Shown: positions 20,787 to 31,547, numbered from the stretch's first letter. The stretch is DNA of 64,000 nucleotides from Dactylorhiza incarnata (GCA_033032865.1 JAWHQI010000166.1:5208001-5272000), one strand, 5' to 3'. Made by a program: numbers and translations. Notes: a model not told the origin generated them from the letters alone.

Positions 20787-21495
20787 TGGATGCTTTGGCT
20801 TCGTCTTCACCATCCTCCTATAATCCCAAACTCCAGAGCTTCGTGCTACAGCAGAGAGAGGGAGATTCAGAGTGATACTCCCACAAATCCATGAAGGCTT
20901 AAGGAGATCCATGGAGAAGATTTCAACACGCTTCATCATCGTGACGAAAGACCGCATCGACTACGATCATACTCTGCGTCTTCGTCTACTTCTCCAAGAG
21001 ATCCAAATAGAGGGAGTTTTTATATTATTGTCTTTTTCATTTCACATCTTTTCTTGTAATCGTTTAAGTGAAATCGCCTCGTGTTGGCGACTAGGTCTGG
21101 GGTAGGACTTAGGGCTGAAATTCGCCTCGTGTTGGCGACTAGATCTAGACTAGTTCTAGGGGGTGCTCGAGGCCACATCCGGGGAAGGATTGACTAGAGC
21201 GGCTTGAGGCCGAATCCGGGGAGGATAAGGCTAGGGCCACCAGTTCGTGGGGAAGCGAGTCGGGATAGAAAACAAAAAGAGCTTTTTTATTATTCGCCTC
21301 TGATCTCTAGCGTCATCGAGATCAAGTTTTGTAAAACTTATTTATCATTAATAAAGCTTGTCTCTTTTTTGTTTTACTTCACTTATTTCATGTCTTTAAT
21401 CTCGCAATAATTCAAAGTTTTTAAATATAATCTAAAGTTTTTGAAAACCCTTATTCACCCCCCCCCCCTCTAAGGGCGCCGACCGATCCAACAAG

Positions 21496-21507
21496 TGGTA
21501 TCAGAGC
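21496..21507 (+). promoter_or_regulatory. Primer-binding site, initiator tRNA-Met
   Basis: TGGTATCAGAGC lies 2 bp after the LTR and is the standard complement to the 3' end of plant initiator tRNA-Met. Confidence 0.95.
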
Positions 21508-21541
21508 GGTTTTATTCCAATCGGCTTAACAACCGGGAATA

Positions 21542-22669
21542 ATGGCGTCTCATGATCTCGCTTCTACTAGTGAGGGAGATTTTTGTGAAGAGGAAAAATC
21601 ACTTGCACCACCTTTATTTGAAGGGACAAATTATAAAGGATGGAAAATCTTAATTGAAAATTTTATTAAAACTTTAGACATCGAAGTTTGGAATTTAGCA
21701 ATAGCAAGACCTGCAAATGAATCAAATAAAAAAGAACTTCAATTAAATACAAAAGCTAAACACTATTTGTTTTGCGGTCTATCTAATGAAATTTTCAAAT
21801 TGATATATTGCTTTTCAAGTGCATATAAAGTATGGCAATTTCTTGAAGAAATGTATGATTCTCCATCTACAGGTATGGAACAATCGCAAGAACCGGAGAA
21901 TATGCAAGCGTGCACAAATCATCAAGAATGCCCTCCTCATGACGAACCAATGGAGCACACATCAAAGGAAAGAGATGAAGCAATCTTACTTTTGGAAGAG
22001 GAGTGCCAAGAAGAAGACAAAGGAACATTATGTTCAAATCCTCCCTCATCCAAAAGCAATGTAAGGAAATCAAACTTCATCGCTTGTACTTCCATTTCTA
22101 CTTTACAATTGCTACAAATTACAAAGCGTAAACTTAAGAAACTAAAAAATGCAAATTGCAAATTGCGCTTAGAAAATAAAAATTTAAAAGCAAAAGTTAA
22201 AGTAGTATCGAAATCTGATTTATCTAGCTTTACTCATGTCACTTCAATTGAAAATACAAAACCTTGTCTTGATTGTAATAATATTAAAGAAAAATTTAAG
22301 AAACTTGAAAAAGAAATTATTTTTATAAAAAAACAAAATGAAATTTTACATTTAGAAAATTCATCTTTGATAAATGATTGTGCTAAGTTTAAAGAATATA
22401 TAATCGAAATTAAAGAGATGGATGAAACATTTGATGAATATAGAAACAACTATCAAGATCATATTGATTCAATTGTTTCCATTCTTAAAAATAGCACAAT
22501 CGCTTATAATAAAACTAGACATAATTTAAAAATTAAAAATGATGAATTAAAATCAAAAATTAACTTACTTATGAAAATTGTAAATACAAATTCACAAAAT
22601 CAAACAATATCCAAAAGCAAGATAAATACAAATATGAATATCTTACTTAAACCTAATATTGGGAATTAG
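21542..22669 (+). CDS. Partial gag protein of nested copia element
   Basis: ATG at 21542, 35 bp after the primer site; 375 codons to TAG at 22667. Residues 20-108 are a UBN2-like copia gag N-terminus (PPLFEGTNYKGWK, VWQFLEEMYDSP). Residues 150-370 are Lys/Glu-rich coiled coil. No CCHC zinc knuckle: sequence between the two parts seems to be missing. The frame continues beyond the TAG to about 22890 with WRPKSK-like sequence, so the stop is probably a mutation. Could bind itself or helper gag through the coiled coil, but RNA binding is doubtful. Confidence 0.75.
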   Translation: MASHDLASTSEGDFCEEEKSLAPPLFEGTNYKGWKILIENFIKTLDIEVWNLAIARPANESNKKELQLNTKAKHYLFCGLSNEIFKLIYCFSSAYKVWQFLEEMYDSPSTGMEQSQEPENMQACTNHQECPPHDEPMEHTSKERDEAILLLEEECQEEDKGTLCSNPPSSKSNVRKSNFIACTSISTLQLLQITKRKLKKLKNANCKLRLENKNLKAKVKVVSKSDLSSFTHVTSIENTKPCLDCNNIKEKFKKLEKEIIFIKKQNEILHLENSSLINDCAKFKEYIIEIKEMDETFDEYRNNYQDHIDSIVSILKNSTIAYNKTRHNLKIKNDELKSKINLLMKIVNTNSQNQTISKSKINTNMNILLKPNIGN

Positions 22670-24690
22670 AAACAAAAAGCTTTTGGAAATCATAAACCAA
22701 GACTTGAATGGAGACCAAAAAGCAAAAATGAAAAATTAAATGCAAGGATCCATTCATCACATTCTTTTCCCAACTTAAATTCAAATGAAAACAAATTTCC
22801 ATTATATAATAAATTCAAGAGTAATGATTATGGAAATTTGAAAAACAAAAATTACATTTTTTTCATGGTACGAATGGAAACCCATACTTAAGAATGACAC
22901 ATTAATGTCAAACGAAAAGGTCCATTCAAACATATCTCCCCAAAAGAAAACACGATGTATTTGGGTACCCAAAGGAACCGTCACTCCCGGTCCTCTTTGG
23001 ATACCAAAATCTCTTATTCATTAGTATCCCATCATTTGCATGAAGTAGAAATCAATTAAAATGAAATACACAAATTTCTACTTCATGATGTGCTTTAATG
23101 TCTTTTCTATCCTTTTCTTTTTGTGTTCTTTGTAAATTATCATGCCATGGTCATCTTATATAGTATTGGAAATATGATTTTATCTCATAAAGCTTAATGA
23201 GTTTATAAATCATTTTTGATCAAAATTCAAAATCATATTTTTATTTTGATGACCTATCTTTTATTATTATATTCAATGCTTTTAAATATCTTATATTATC
23301 CATATGAATCAAACTCTAAATTTGCTATAAGATATTTCAAATTAAATCCGGTTATTAGGCTATTAAGATTTTTAGCCTTCACCAACAAGTGGTTTACTGA
23401 AATAACTTGATCTAAAAGAAAATTCAAGATTTAAATAAAAGCTCAACTTCCAATATGGGTGTCATTGTTCACAACAAAAAATTATATTGTGTTCTCTCCT
23501 TGATGTCAAACATGATCTAAACCATCACTATTGTTCACCTATCAAAAATCACATATATATATTCAAAATTCTTAATTAAAGGAAAATCACTAAAATGTAT
23601 TGAAAGAAGTTATCTTCATAATGAATATTGAATTCACAAACACCACCATGATCTAGTGATATCTTTTGCTAAACATCTCTAAAATCATAATTCATATAAA
23701 AAATCATCTATAAACAACTATCACAAATTATATGATAACAATTGACATTATAATTGTTTACCATGGTTGGTGTTATGGTGTATTATGTGCGTATTGTGAT
23801 TTATTTCAAGTTTAGACCTTTGAATCATTTTGATATCAAATCAAATAGAATTGTCACTCCATTCTAGGTCTCTAAGTTGAAACACAATCAAACTTTGGCA
23901 TAACATTAATCTCAAATTTATCATACTAACATTGTCACCTAAAGAATATTTATATCTATGTTAGGTTTTATATGTCAGGGCATATCTATGTTACTATTTG
24001 CGTGAACATTACTCCTTGTTCACCGAAACCATGCATATTTGATTTGTTCAAACATGATATCTTGGGTTTTCATTTTCTATTTTTTTAAGTTATAAGCACA
24101 AGTCTTTAGAAAAGTCAAAATGAAAACATAAGTAAATATATCTCGTGCAATGATTATTTTGTCAAGTCATATGAGAAATCGCTAACGTTTCATGCAATTT
24201 GGACCATCCAAAACATCTCCTAAAAATCTGCAACTTCAGCATGTAACTACTATTGGGACACCTAATCAAGACCACCAATCAAAATTTCTAAAATCCTAAA
24301 AAATCGTTCATTGTCTCCCGCGCTAGCGCTACCGCAGGCGCTAGCGTCCATGTTCATTTTTCTGTATTTTTTAAATTTCTAAAAATCCCTTAAAATATAT
24401 AAATCTATATTTTCTACTTAGTTTTGCACTTCTGTGTTTCTTTATTTTTTGAAAAATCAAATACAAAACTACAAAAACCAAAATTACAAAAAAAAATTAT
24501 GTTTTGTTTTTTCGCTTGTGTTGTTTCCTTTGTTTAAAGTTCATCTTTATGCAAAAATCAAATATAAAAATTACTAAAGCAAAAATTACAAAAATATGCT
24601 TTTATTTGTAAAAATCAACTACAAAATTATAAAACAAAACAAAAACAAGTATCAAAATTATTCTTCTGAACTTAACTTTTCTATGTATCT

Positions 24691-24782
24691 TGCGAAAGGG
24701 TGATTTGGGCTATCATCCCATCATATCACCTAGTACCGGGCGAACCTCTCACAAGGTAGTCCTCGGGAAGTCCAAGATCAAT
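24691..24782 (+). other. 92-nt module shared with the Tekay-like LTR
   Basis: This segment, with CCTAGTACCG and TCCTCGGGAAGTCCAAGAT, matches 38725-38816 and 43145-43237 of a gypsy-type LTR at most positions. It has no coding frame. Origin and direction of transfer are unknown. Confidence 0.7.
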
Positions 24783-25297
24783 TTTATAAGTTCAAACTTT
24801 AAATAAAGGTTATTTTTCAAAAATATCAAAAAATACTGTATGGACTTTATTGTAAAAATCAAGCATAATTTAATATATTATTTAGTACTTCTATAATGTT
24901 GCGATTTATCATCTCAAACTACTTTGAACATTGTTTTCTTCGTGCTTAGATATATCTATTAATATGTGCATCAATTATATGTTAAAGGTTGTGTAGGATC
25001 AAGCTTAGCATGCCTCTAAGTATGAGAAATGTTTTATGTTTGATAATGATAGATATTCACTCACTTTTTGGCATTGTCTACATATAGTTTAATTTAAGAA
25101 TGCTTGTGTATGTTTATGTATTAGTACAATGAACTAAAATTGCACAAGTATCTTACCTACACTCCTTTATTTGCACTTGTAAAAGATAAGAAAAGTGGTT
25201 ATATTTTTTCATAAATTATATTGGTTTGCAAAACAAGTGTATTCGGAGAACTTTGTACAAAACAAAAATCATAAAATAAATAACAAAGATAACTCCA

Positions 25298-25358
25298 CCA
25301 AGCACTACTTGAACCTACTGATAAGTCTTAATAAGCGTTGTGAGGTTGAGCACCTTGG
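25298..25358 (+). other. 61-nt structured repeat, copy 1
   Basis: Outer CCAAG/CTTGG ends enclose an inner 8-pair stem (one bulge) formed by CTTGAACCT and AGGTTGAG around a conserved loop with TGATAAGTCTTAAT. See copy 2. Confidence 0.6.
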
Positions 25359-25476
25359 AAAGAATAGTAAAGTGTCTTGTGCAAACCATATCTTTCTTTC
25401 AAAATAAGAAAAACCTCTTACTCTTAAGTACACCGGATCACTAGTCTCAAACAGTAAAATTAAAATCTGTGATCCC

Positions 25477-25537
25477 CCAAGCACTACTTTGCACCCTGAT
25501 AAGTCTTAATGAGCATTGTGTGTGCAAAGCACCTTGG
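25477..25537 (+). other. 61-nt structured repeat, copy 2
   Basis: Same length, outer stem and loop as copy 1, but the inner stem is CTTTGCAC/GTGCAAAG. The paired bases changed together between the copies, which points to a selected RNA or single-strand DNA fold. Confidence 0.6.
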
Positions 25538-26873
25538 TAGTTGTACATTTTTTTGTGCATTAAAGTGTGTGCAAGTAAAATTATTTGTGTTTTGTTGTGC
25601 TTCTACTTTACATATCTCTTGTATTTTTGATTAAAACACTCGTATACTCTACTCAAAAATACACTTATGTGCACATCATTATCTTCCATAACACTTCTTC
25701 TTATGAGTATTGGATCCTAACGCTAATTCTATGCTACTCTTTATTTATGAAATGCACTAGATAACCTAGCATGCTTTCTACAATATTTGGTATGATTTGA
25801 AACTGTGAATTGAAATAACATTGTAGTAATCTCTTTATGATAATATTATTTCATGCTTGGTTATTTTTGTTAACCATAAAAGATTTTCATTGAAACATGA
25901 TTTACATAAACATCTTTTTTTAAATTAAACTCATATATCTTTTTATGGATTATTCTTGATTACAATAAGATGTTTCATATATTTCTACAAGTCTTCCGCA
26001 TCATCACCATATAACTTTTACCTTGCACTTTCATGCTTATATCAAGTCTTAAATCTCAATTTTTTCTTAAAAACAAGTGGTAGACTTGCTTGGTAGAATT
26101 TATATTGGTTGTTCTAACACGCATATCATTTTTATAGTAACAAACTCTGATTTATTTCAATATAAACATGTATGCTAAACGCTCTTCCAACTCAAAAACA
26201 TCTCCTTTTTAAATTTAAACTCTAATTTAGTATTATGATGTTTTTTTTTTTCGAAATCTTCCGCAATGCTCAAACTCTAGTTCATTCATGAATTTCAATA
26301 TAGCTAAGTGTGTTTTATTTTCAAATAAAAATCCAAATGCTATGAAATTTCCCATTAAATTTAAATGCTTAATGTTTCCAATAATTGTTATCCATGACTT
26401 CATTTCTCACCATAGCGGGGGCGTAGGGTTGTAGACATTAGATAACCTTATCTAGTCATGTCTTGTCCTTAACCGGGGAGGGTTCCAGTGGGGCCTTGCG
26501 AGGCACTGGGGGAAAGAGTGCTTGGTTAAGTTTTGTCTAGTGTTTGTATATGGGACTAACACCCCAACCTACGGCATGTTTGCAGCTCCTCATGCCCATC
26601 CGTCACTTAGTACGGGGCTAGGGTGTAGACGTATTGTCTGGGTAGATGAGTTACTTGGAAATCACTATTTTTTATGCTTAAAACTTTTATATAAAGGGGA
26701 AATCATTACTTTTGCTCAAACAAAGAAACTCTGATATATTTATACAAAAATTATTCTAACAAATGGTTCTAAAAACTCCTTATCATTTCCTTCTCATTCA
26801 AAAGCTCGATCATGCTTATGCAACTTTTTCTGTGGTGCATCCCTACCCACTTTTGCTAATAACAAAGGGGGAG

Positions 26874-27153
26874 AACTAACATGATAAAATGCAAAAGGGG
26901 GAGAACTAACATGATTAATATAATCCGCTATCAAAATAAAAACCCAACATCATTGATTAAGGTGATAGCATACATATTAGGGGAGCATTCACATAGGGGG
27001 AGCATATATTTAGGGGGAGCAATTCTAAATACTAAAATCAATAATTATCCTAAGTCATCACTCTCACACACACACAAGTAGGATTTCATCATGCTTATAT
27101 ATTAATGCTCTATTTTATCATTAATGGATTTGTTATTATCAAAAGGGGGAGTT
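26874..27153 (+). promoter_or_regulatory. Polypurine tract with upstream PPT-like repeats
   Basis: AAAAGGGGGAGTT (27141-27153) abuts the 3' LTR. Five more GGGGGAG or AGGGGAG words lie at about 26877-27019. Only the last is in the priming position. Confidence 0.75.
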
Positions 27154-28376
27154 TGTTGGAACATGGTCTTCCGCATCTCCTAGGTTTGAGAATAGCAAAT
27201 CCTATGTGTATTTGATCTTGTGTGTTCAAGTGTGCAGGTTTACTAGGTCCACATGACTCAAGGAGTACTCATGATGACTGCCCCCAAAATTGAAGCCAGA
27301 ATTCGAAGAGGCTCACTACCGCCGGCGGTAGCACCTAGCGCTGGGCGCTAGCGATGAAGAGCGCAATTCCAGGAGCTGTTATAGAAGGCGCTAACGCCTG
27401 GCGGTAGCGGATAACGCCGGCGGTAGCGATGAACACAGAAGGAATAAAAGCAAGGTTGCCGCGGATTGAAGATCCTGCCGCGCAAGAAGTTTCTTAATCG
27501 GGGATAGCGCCGGCGGTAACTACTAGCGCCGGCGGTAGCGTGACGCACATAAGGAATAGAGCAAGATGTTGCCGCGAATGGGAGATTCTGCCGCGCAATT
27601 TGTTACTTAATCCGGGCTAGCGCCAGCGGTAGCGCTAGCGCCGGCGGTAGCGTGAAGGCTATAAATTGGATGCTTTGGCTTCGTCTTCATCATCCTCCTA
27701 CAATCCCAAACTCCAGAGCTTCGTGCCACAGCAGAGAGAGGAAGATTCAGAGTGATACTCCCACAAATCCATGAAGGCTTAAGGAGATCCGTGGAGAAGA
27801 TTTCAACACGCTTCATCATAGTGACGAAAGACCGCATCGACTACGATCATACTCTGCGTCTTCGTCTACTTCTCCAAGAGATCCAAATAGAGGGAGTTTT
27901 TATATTATTGTCTTTTTCATTTCACATCTTTTCTTGTAATCGTTTAAGTGAAATCGCCTCGTGTTGGCGACTAGGTCTGGGGTAGGACTTAGGGCTGAAA
28001 TTCGCCTCGTGTTGGCGACTAGATCTAGGCTAGTTCTAGGGGGTGCTCGAAGCCACATCTGGGGAAGGATTGGCTAGAGCGGCTTGAGGCCAAATCCGGG
28101 GAGGATAAGGCTAGGGCCACCGGTTCGTGGGGAAGCGAGTCGGGATAGAAAACAAAAAGAGCTTTTTTATTATTCGCCTCCGATCTCTAGCGTCATCGAG
28201 ATCAAGTTTTGTAAAACTTATTTATCATTAATAAAGCTTGTCTCTTTTTTGTTTTACTTCACTTATTTCATGTCTTTAATCTCGCAATAATTCAAAGTTT
28301 TTAAATATAATCTAAAGTTTTTGAAAACCCTTATTCACCCCCCCCCCCCCCTCTAAGGGCGCCGACCGATCCAACA
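27154..28376 (+). repeat. 3' LTR of nested copia element
   Basis: 1223 bp, nearly identical to 20274-21493. It starts TGTTGG and ends CCAACA. TATA box at 27660-27666; C14 run at 28338-28351. Confidence 0.95.
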
Positions 28377-29053
28377 AACACTTGACACAAAAGTTGGTCA
28401 GAGGCATTGTAGATCCTCATGATGGTGGCGAAATGGCTAACGTGCTCCAGCGGATCGTCTGTTCCATCGTAAGCATCGATGCTCGGTAGTTTAAAACCGT
28501 GCGGGGCGGGGTGTGCTAGCACTTGTGGAGTCAGCGGAGATCCATGTCGAATGGGTCGTCGTGCAACTACAGCTTGTCGCCTTCCGACACCATATTCCTC
28601 CTCGATCATCTCGCGCACCCCTTTGCGGGTGATCCTTACATTTGCCTGCTCGCTGTTTGCTTCCCCCGCTAAGGGACCGGGCTGCCTTCCTTCTAGATGC
28701 CCCCCGGGTTGCACCGGGTGGGAAGAACTGTCAGCATTGGAAAATTCGCCCTCAGCATTGGCTTCCGCACGAGCGACGTTTTCAGGTCGAATCTGACCGG
28801 CGACTGTCAGAGGCCGAGGAATTTGGGCGTCAGCATGAATGGGGGTGCGGGTTGCCCCGAGGTTCCTCAGTAGATCAAGCATCTCGGCTTGCTGCTCTTC
28901 GATCATGAGCATGCGTTCCTCAACAGCAGCTGCCCCCGCCACACCGACACCTTCGAGCGGCGGCATGCCAAAGTCGAGCGAGTTGCCAGGAGCGTGTTCA
29001 ACATGCACCTCAGGAGCTGCTCCGTTTGCAGCGCAGGAGCTTCTTCTGGTCAT
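28377..29053 (-). pseudogene. Gypsy gag, N-terminal part (copy 1)
   Basis: ATG at 29051-29053, about 70 bp inside the primer-binding site. The first 150 residues are a variable leader with coiled coil (EERMLMIEEQQAEMLDLL) and acidic stretches. The capsid start (FKLPSIDAYDGTDDPLEHVSHF) follows. The copia insertion interrupts the protein inside the capsid domain, after the residues LLCQVF; the matching remainder is at 19483-20273. Confidence 0.85.
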
Positions 29054-29123
29054 CCCTGTTGGTCAAGAGTACTACTGATTAGCACTATCTTCCAAGAATC
29101 TTCAGAGAGTTGGGAACCTTGTT

Positions 29124-29142
29124 CCCACAGACGGCGCCAAAC
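29124..29142 (-). promoter_or_regulatory. Primer-binding site of gypsy copy 1
   Basis: The minus strand reads TTTGGCGCCGTCTGTGGG directly after the LTR. TGGCGCC-type sites are usual for Tat/Athila gypsy elements. Copy 2 has the same site at 46562-46580. Confidence 0.85.
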
Positions 29143-29429
29143 TGTTGCGGGTCGTTCAACGCTCTACTGGACCGGTCGAGCTGAACCGCCTTAGCTCGAG
29201 AGTGAGCCGAACGCGCAAACAGTCAAAAAAGAGAACCAACAGTAGACAGCAGGATTTTTACGTGGAAAACCCAAAAAGGGAAAAAACCACGGGGTCTGGC
29301 CCAGTTCTGAATGATCCACTAGTGTTGTGAGTTACAGAGAGTTGTTTTTCGAGGGTGACATGCCACCGCTCATTACAGAGATTTTGCTAAATTCTCGGGA
29401 GCCGAGCATGGTGAAGCGTGCTCTGAAAC

Positions 29430-30185
29430 AGCTTTGAGCGGAGCACTGTGGAGCGGCCTAGAGAGGAGCGCCGCGGAGCAGCTTGGAGCGGAGCGGCCTG
29501 GAGCGGAGCGCTGCGGAGCGGCCTGGAGCGACGCTGCGGAGCGGCCTGGAGCGGAGTGCTACGGAGCAGACTGGAGCAGAGCGCTGCGAAGCAGCCTGGA
29601 GCGAAGCGCTGCGAAGTGGCCTAGAGCGGAGCGGCCTGGAGCGGAGCGCTGCGGAGCAGAGCGCTGCGCAGCGGCCTGGAGCGGCCTGGAGCGGAGCGTT
29701 GTGGAGCGGCCTGGAGCGAAGCGCTGCAGAGCGGCCTGGAGCGGAGCGCTGCGGAGCAGCCTGGAGGAGAGCGCTGCGGAGCGGAGCGCTGCGGAGCAGC
29801 CTGGAGCGGAGCGCTGCGGAGCGGCCTGGAGCGGAGCGCTGCGGAGCGGCCTGGAGAGGAGCGCTGCGGAGCGGCCTGGAGCGGAGCGGCCTAGAGCGGA
29901 GCGCTGCGGTGCGGCCTGGAGCGGAGCGCTGCGGAGCGGAGTGCTGCGGAGCGGAGCGCTGTGGAGCGGCCTGGAGCGGAGCGCTGCGGAGCGACCTGGA
30001 GCGGAGCGCTGTGGAGCGGCCTGGAGCAGAGCGCTGCGGAGCGGCCTGGAGCAGAGCGGCCTAGAGCGAAGCGCTGCTGTGCGGCATGGAGCGGAGCGCT
30101 GCGGAGTGGCCTTGAGCGGAGCGCTGCGCAGCGGCCTGGAGCGGAGCGCTGCGGAGCGGCCTGGAGCGGAGCGCTGCGGAGAGGC
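29430..30185 (-). repeat. Minisatellite a in 5' LTR of gypsy copy 1
   Basis: GAGCG-type 25-bp units, about 28 copies, more degenerate than in the 3' LTR. It ends inside a unit at the fusion with array b. Confidence 0.9.
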
Positions 30186-30535
30186 GTGGAGCGAGCGGGA
30201 GTGCTTCCCGCGGAGCAGGAGCGAGCGGGAGCCCGAGAGCGCTTCCCGCGGAGCAGGAGCGAGCGGGAGCGCGGGAGCGCTTCCCGCGGAGCAGGAGCGA
30301 GCGGGAGCCCGGGAGTGATTCCCGCGGAGCAGGAGCGAGCGGGAGCGCTTCCCGCGGAGCAGGAGCGAGCGGGAGCACGAGAGCGCTTCCCGCGGAGGAG
30401 GAGCGAGCGGGAGCGCTTCCCGCGGAGCAGGAGCGAGCGGGAGCGCTTCCCGCGGGGCAGGAGCGAGCGGGAGCCCGAGAGCGCTTCCCGCGGAGCAGGA
30501 GCGAGCGGGAGCGCTTCCCGCGGAGCAGGAGCGAG
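30186..30535 (-). repeat. Minisatellite b in 5' LTR of gypsy copy 1
   Basis: About ten 30/38-bp units with the core CGGAGCAGGAGCGAGCGGGA, against more than thirty in the 3' LTR. Confidence 0.9.
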
Positions 30536-30620
30536 TGTGCCGCTCAGCGGGCCCAGGCGAGGTCATGATGAGAAACACTCTGTTCGTCTCATTTCGAACC
30601 CTTTTAGGGGAACCCCAACA

Positions 30621-30643
30621 TATATATATATATATATGCATAC

Positions 30644-30696
<53 letters not shown>

Positions 30697-30704
30697 CATC
30701 TATA
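30621..30704. repeat. TA/CATA microsatellite, right flank of gypsy copy 1
   Basis: Continuation of the TA tract at 13225-13315. TATAT at 30621-30625 is the second copy of the target-site duplication. Confidence 0.9.
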
Positions 30705-31547
30705 TCTATACTATTCTAAAAAGAAATATGGTGGTCTGCGAATAGCGTGAGATCAAAAATCCCCAAAAAGTTTTGGACCGTCCAGATATGGCATCATAAT
30801 TCCGGAACCGCTCGATTTAGGCTGCAAATAGCCAAAACTTGATTGTAAAGATCCGCGAATAGCCAATAGTTCAATTCCAAAAAACAGGAAACCCATCAAA
30901 TCCCGATCGCTTCCTTGCCAAAACCCTCCACGCTTCCGAAACCCATTATTAACCTCTCGCTCGGCACCTCATTCTCGCGCTGATCTGCCCTAACACTCCA
31001 CGCTTCCGAAACCCGCAGTCACGACTCCCTCGGCGCCGAAACCGCAGACGACGGCGATCTCCCGCGTGCTTCTTCTCCTCTTCCTCGACTGCCACTGCGG
31101 GAATTATAAATTCCAACCCAGCAGAATATGACTTTTGCTGCTTTCCCATTTTTTTCCTCTTCCTCGACTCCACGCTTCCAGAAATTATAAATTCCAAACC
31201 CATCAGAATATGACTTTTGCTGCTTTCCCATTTTTTTCATGCGTACATCAATCACTTTAGGCATAAAATATGATAAAAAACATGTCTAAAGATCCAGGTT
31301 GCCAGTCTCTAAATAAAACAACAAGTAGTGATGGATACATTGAATTAAGATATGGAAAATATAATGGAGTACTTAAACAGCTACAACAAAATGCAAATAA
31401 ACTGTCTTCACGACAAATGTCGCTCTCACGAAAAATGTAGCCCCCACTTCATATGTCGACCCAAGACAAATGTCGCCCCCACGACAAATGTAGCCCCCAT
31501 GACAAATGCCGCCTTGGATAGGGGCGAAGCCCCGTGCCTGTCACTCG
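30705..31547 (+). mobile_element. Helitron-like element C
   Basis: The 5' end TCTATACTATTCTAAAAAGA has the TC start usual for Helitrons. CTGCGAATAGC and related words follow at 30731 and 30852. The subterminal 3' part has CGACAAATGTCG palindromes as in element A. It ends with the perfect hairpin GGGGC-GAA-GCCCC, then GTGCCTGTCACTCG, then a TA tract. No Rep/helicase. Two near-identical segments of about 75 bp (31083-31160 and 31140-31240) form an internal duplication. Confidence 0.6.

Larger units (their letters stand above)
20274..21493 (+). repeat. 5' LTR of nested copia element
   Basis: The 1220-bp LTR contains a GCGCCGGCGGTAGC inverted-word array (20435-20770), a TATA box (20780-20786), a CGCCTCGTGTTGGCGACTAG duplicate (21075 and 21123) and a C11 run before TCTAAGG near its end. 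Confidence 0.95.
22670..27140 (+). other. AT-rich non-coding internal region of nested copia element
   Basis: A linker remnant (WVPKGT and WIPKSL words, different frames) lies at 22945-23020. After that there is no reverse transcriptase, integrase or env-like frame. Notable pieces are a 92-nt module shared with the Tekay-like LTR (24691-24782), a hairpin repeated twice (25298-25358, 25477-25537) and several GGGGGAG words near the end. Confidence 0.75.
20274..28376 (+). mobile_element. Non-autonomous copia element nested in gypsy gag
   Basis: Two LTRs (20274-21493 and 27154-28376) begin TGTTG and end CAACA, with AACAC at 20269-20273 and 28377-28381 as target-site duplication. An initiator-Met primer site, a partial gag, about 4.5 kb of AT-rich non-coding DNA and a polypurine tract lie between. 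By eye the LTRs differ at about two dozen positions (around 2%), mostly transitions, so it is younger than its gypsy host. No pol domain except a short remnant of the linker before protease near 22945-23020. Confidence 0.95.
13316..30620 (-). mobile_element. Non-autonomous gypsy-type element, copy 1 (minus strand)
   Basis: Two LTRs share ends (TGTTGCGGG...AACCCCAACA on the plus strand) and flank a gag gene, with TATAT on both sides as a 5-bp duplication. On the minus strand the order is 5' LTR (29143-30620), primer-binding site, gag, a 46-bp satellite (18448-19176), a 75-bp repeat block, polypurine tract, and 3' LTR (13316-16495). There is no protease, reverse transcriptase or integrase: the satellite occupies the place of pol. 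Gag and primer site suggest the Tat/Athila side of Ty3/gypsy. A copia element (20274-28376) is nested inside gag. Confidence 0.9.
29143..30620 (-). repeat. 5' LTR of gypsy copy 1, 1478 bp, promoter deleted
   Basis: It shares both ends with 13316-16495. Arrays a (29430-30185) and b (30186-30535) are fused directly, so the TATA box and unique leader that separate them in the other LTR are absent. This LTR probably cannot start transcription of the element. Confidence 0.9.

Noticed and set aside
21496..21507. tRNA gene
   Set aside because: Only 12 nt complementary to a tRNA end; it is a primer-binding site. The same applies to 40200-40208, 61551-61562 and the TGGCGCC sites.
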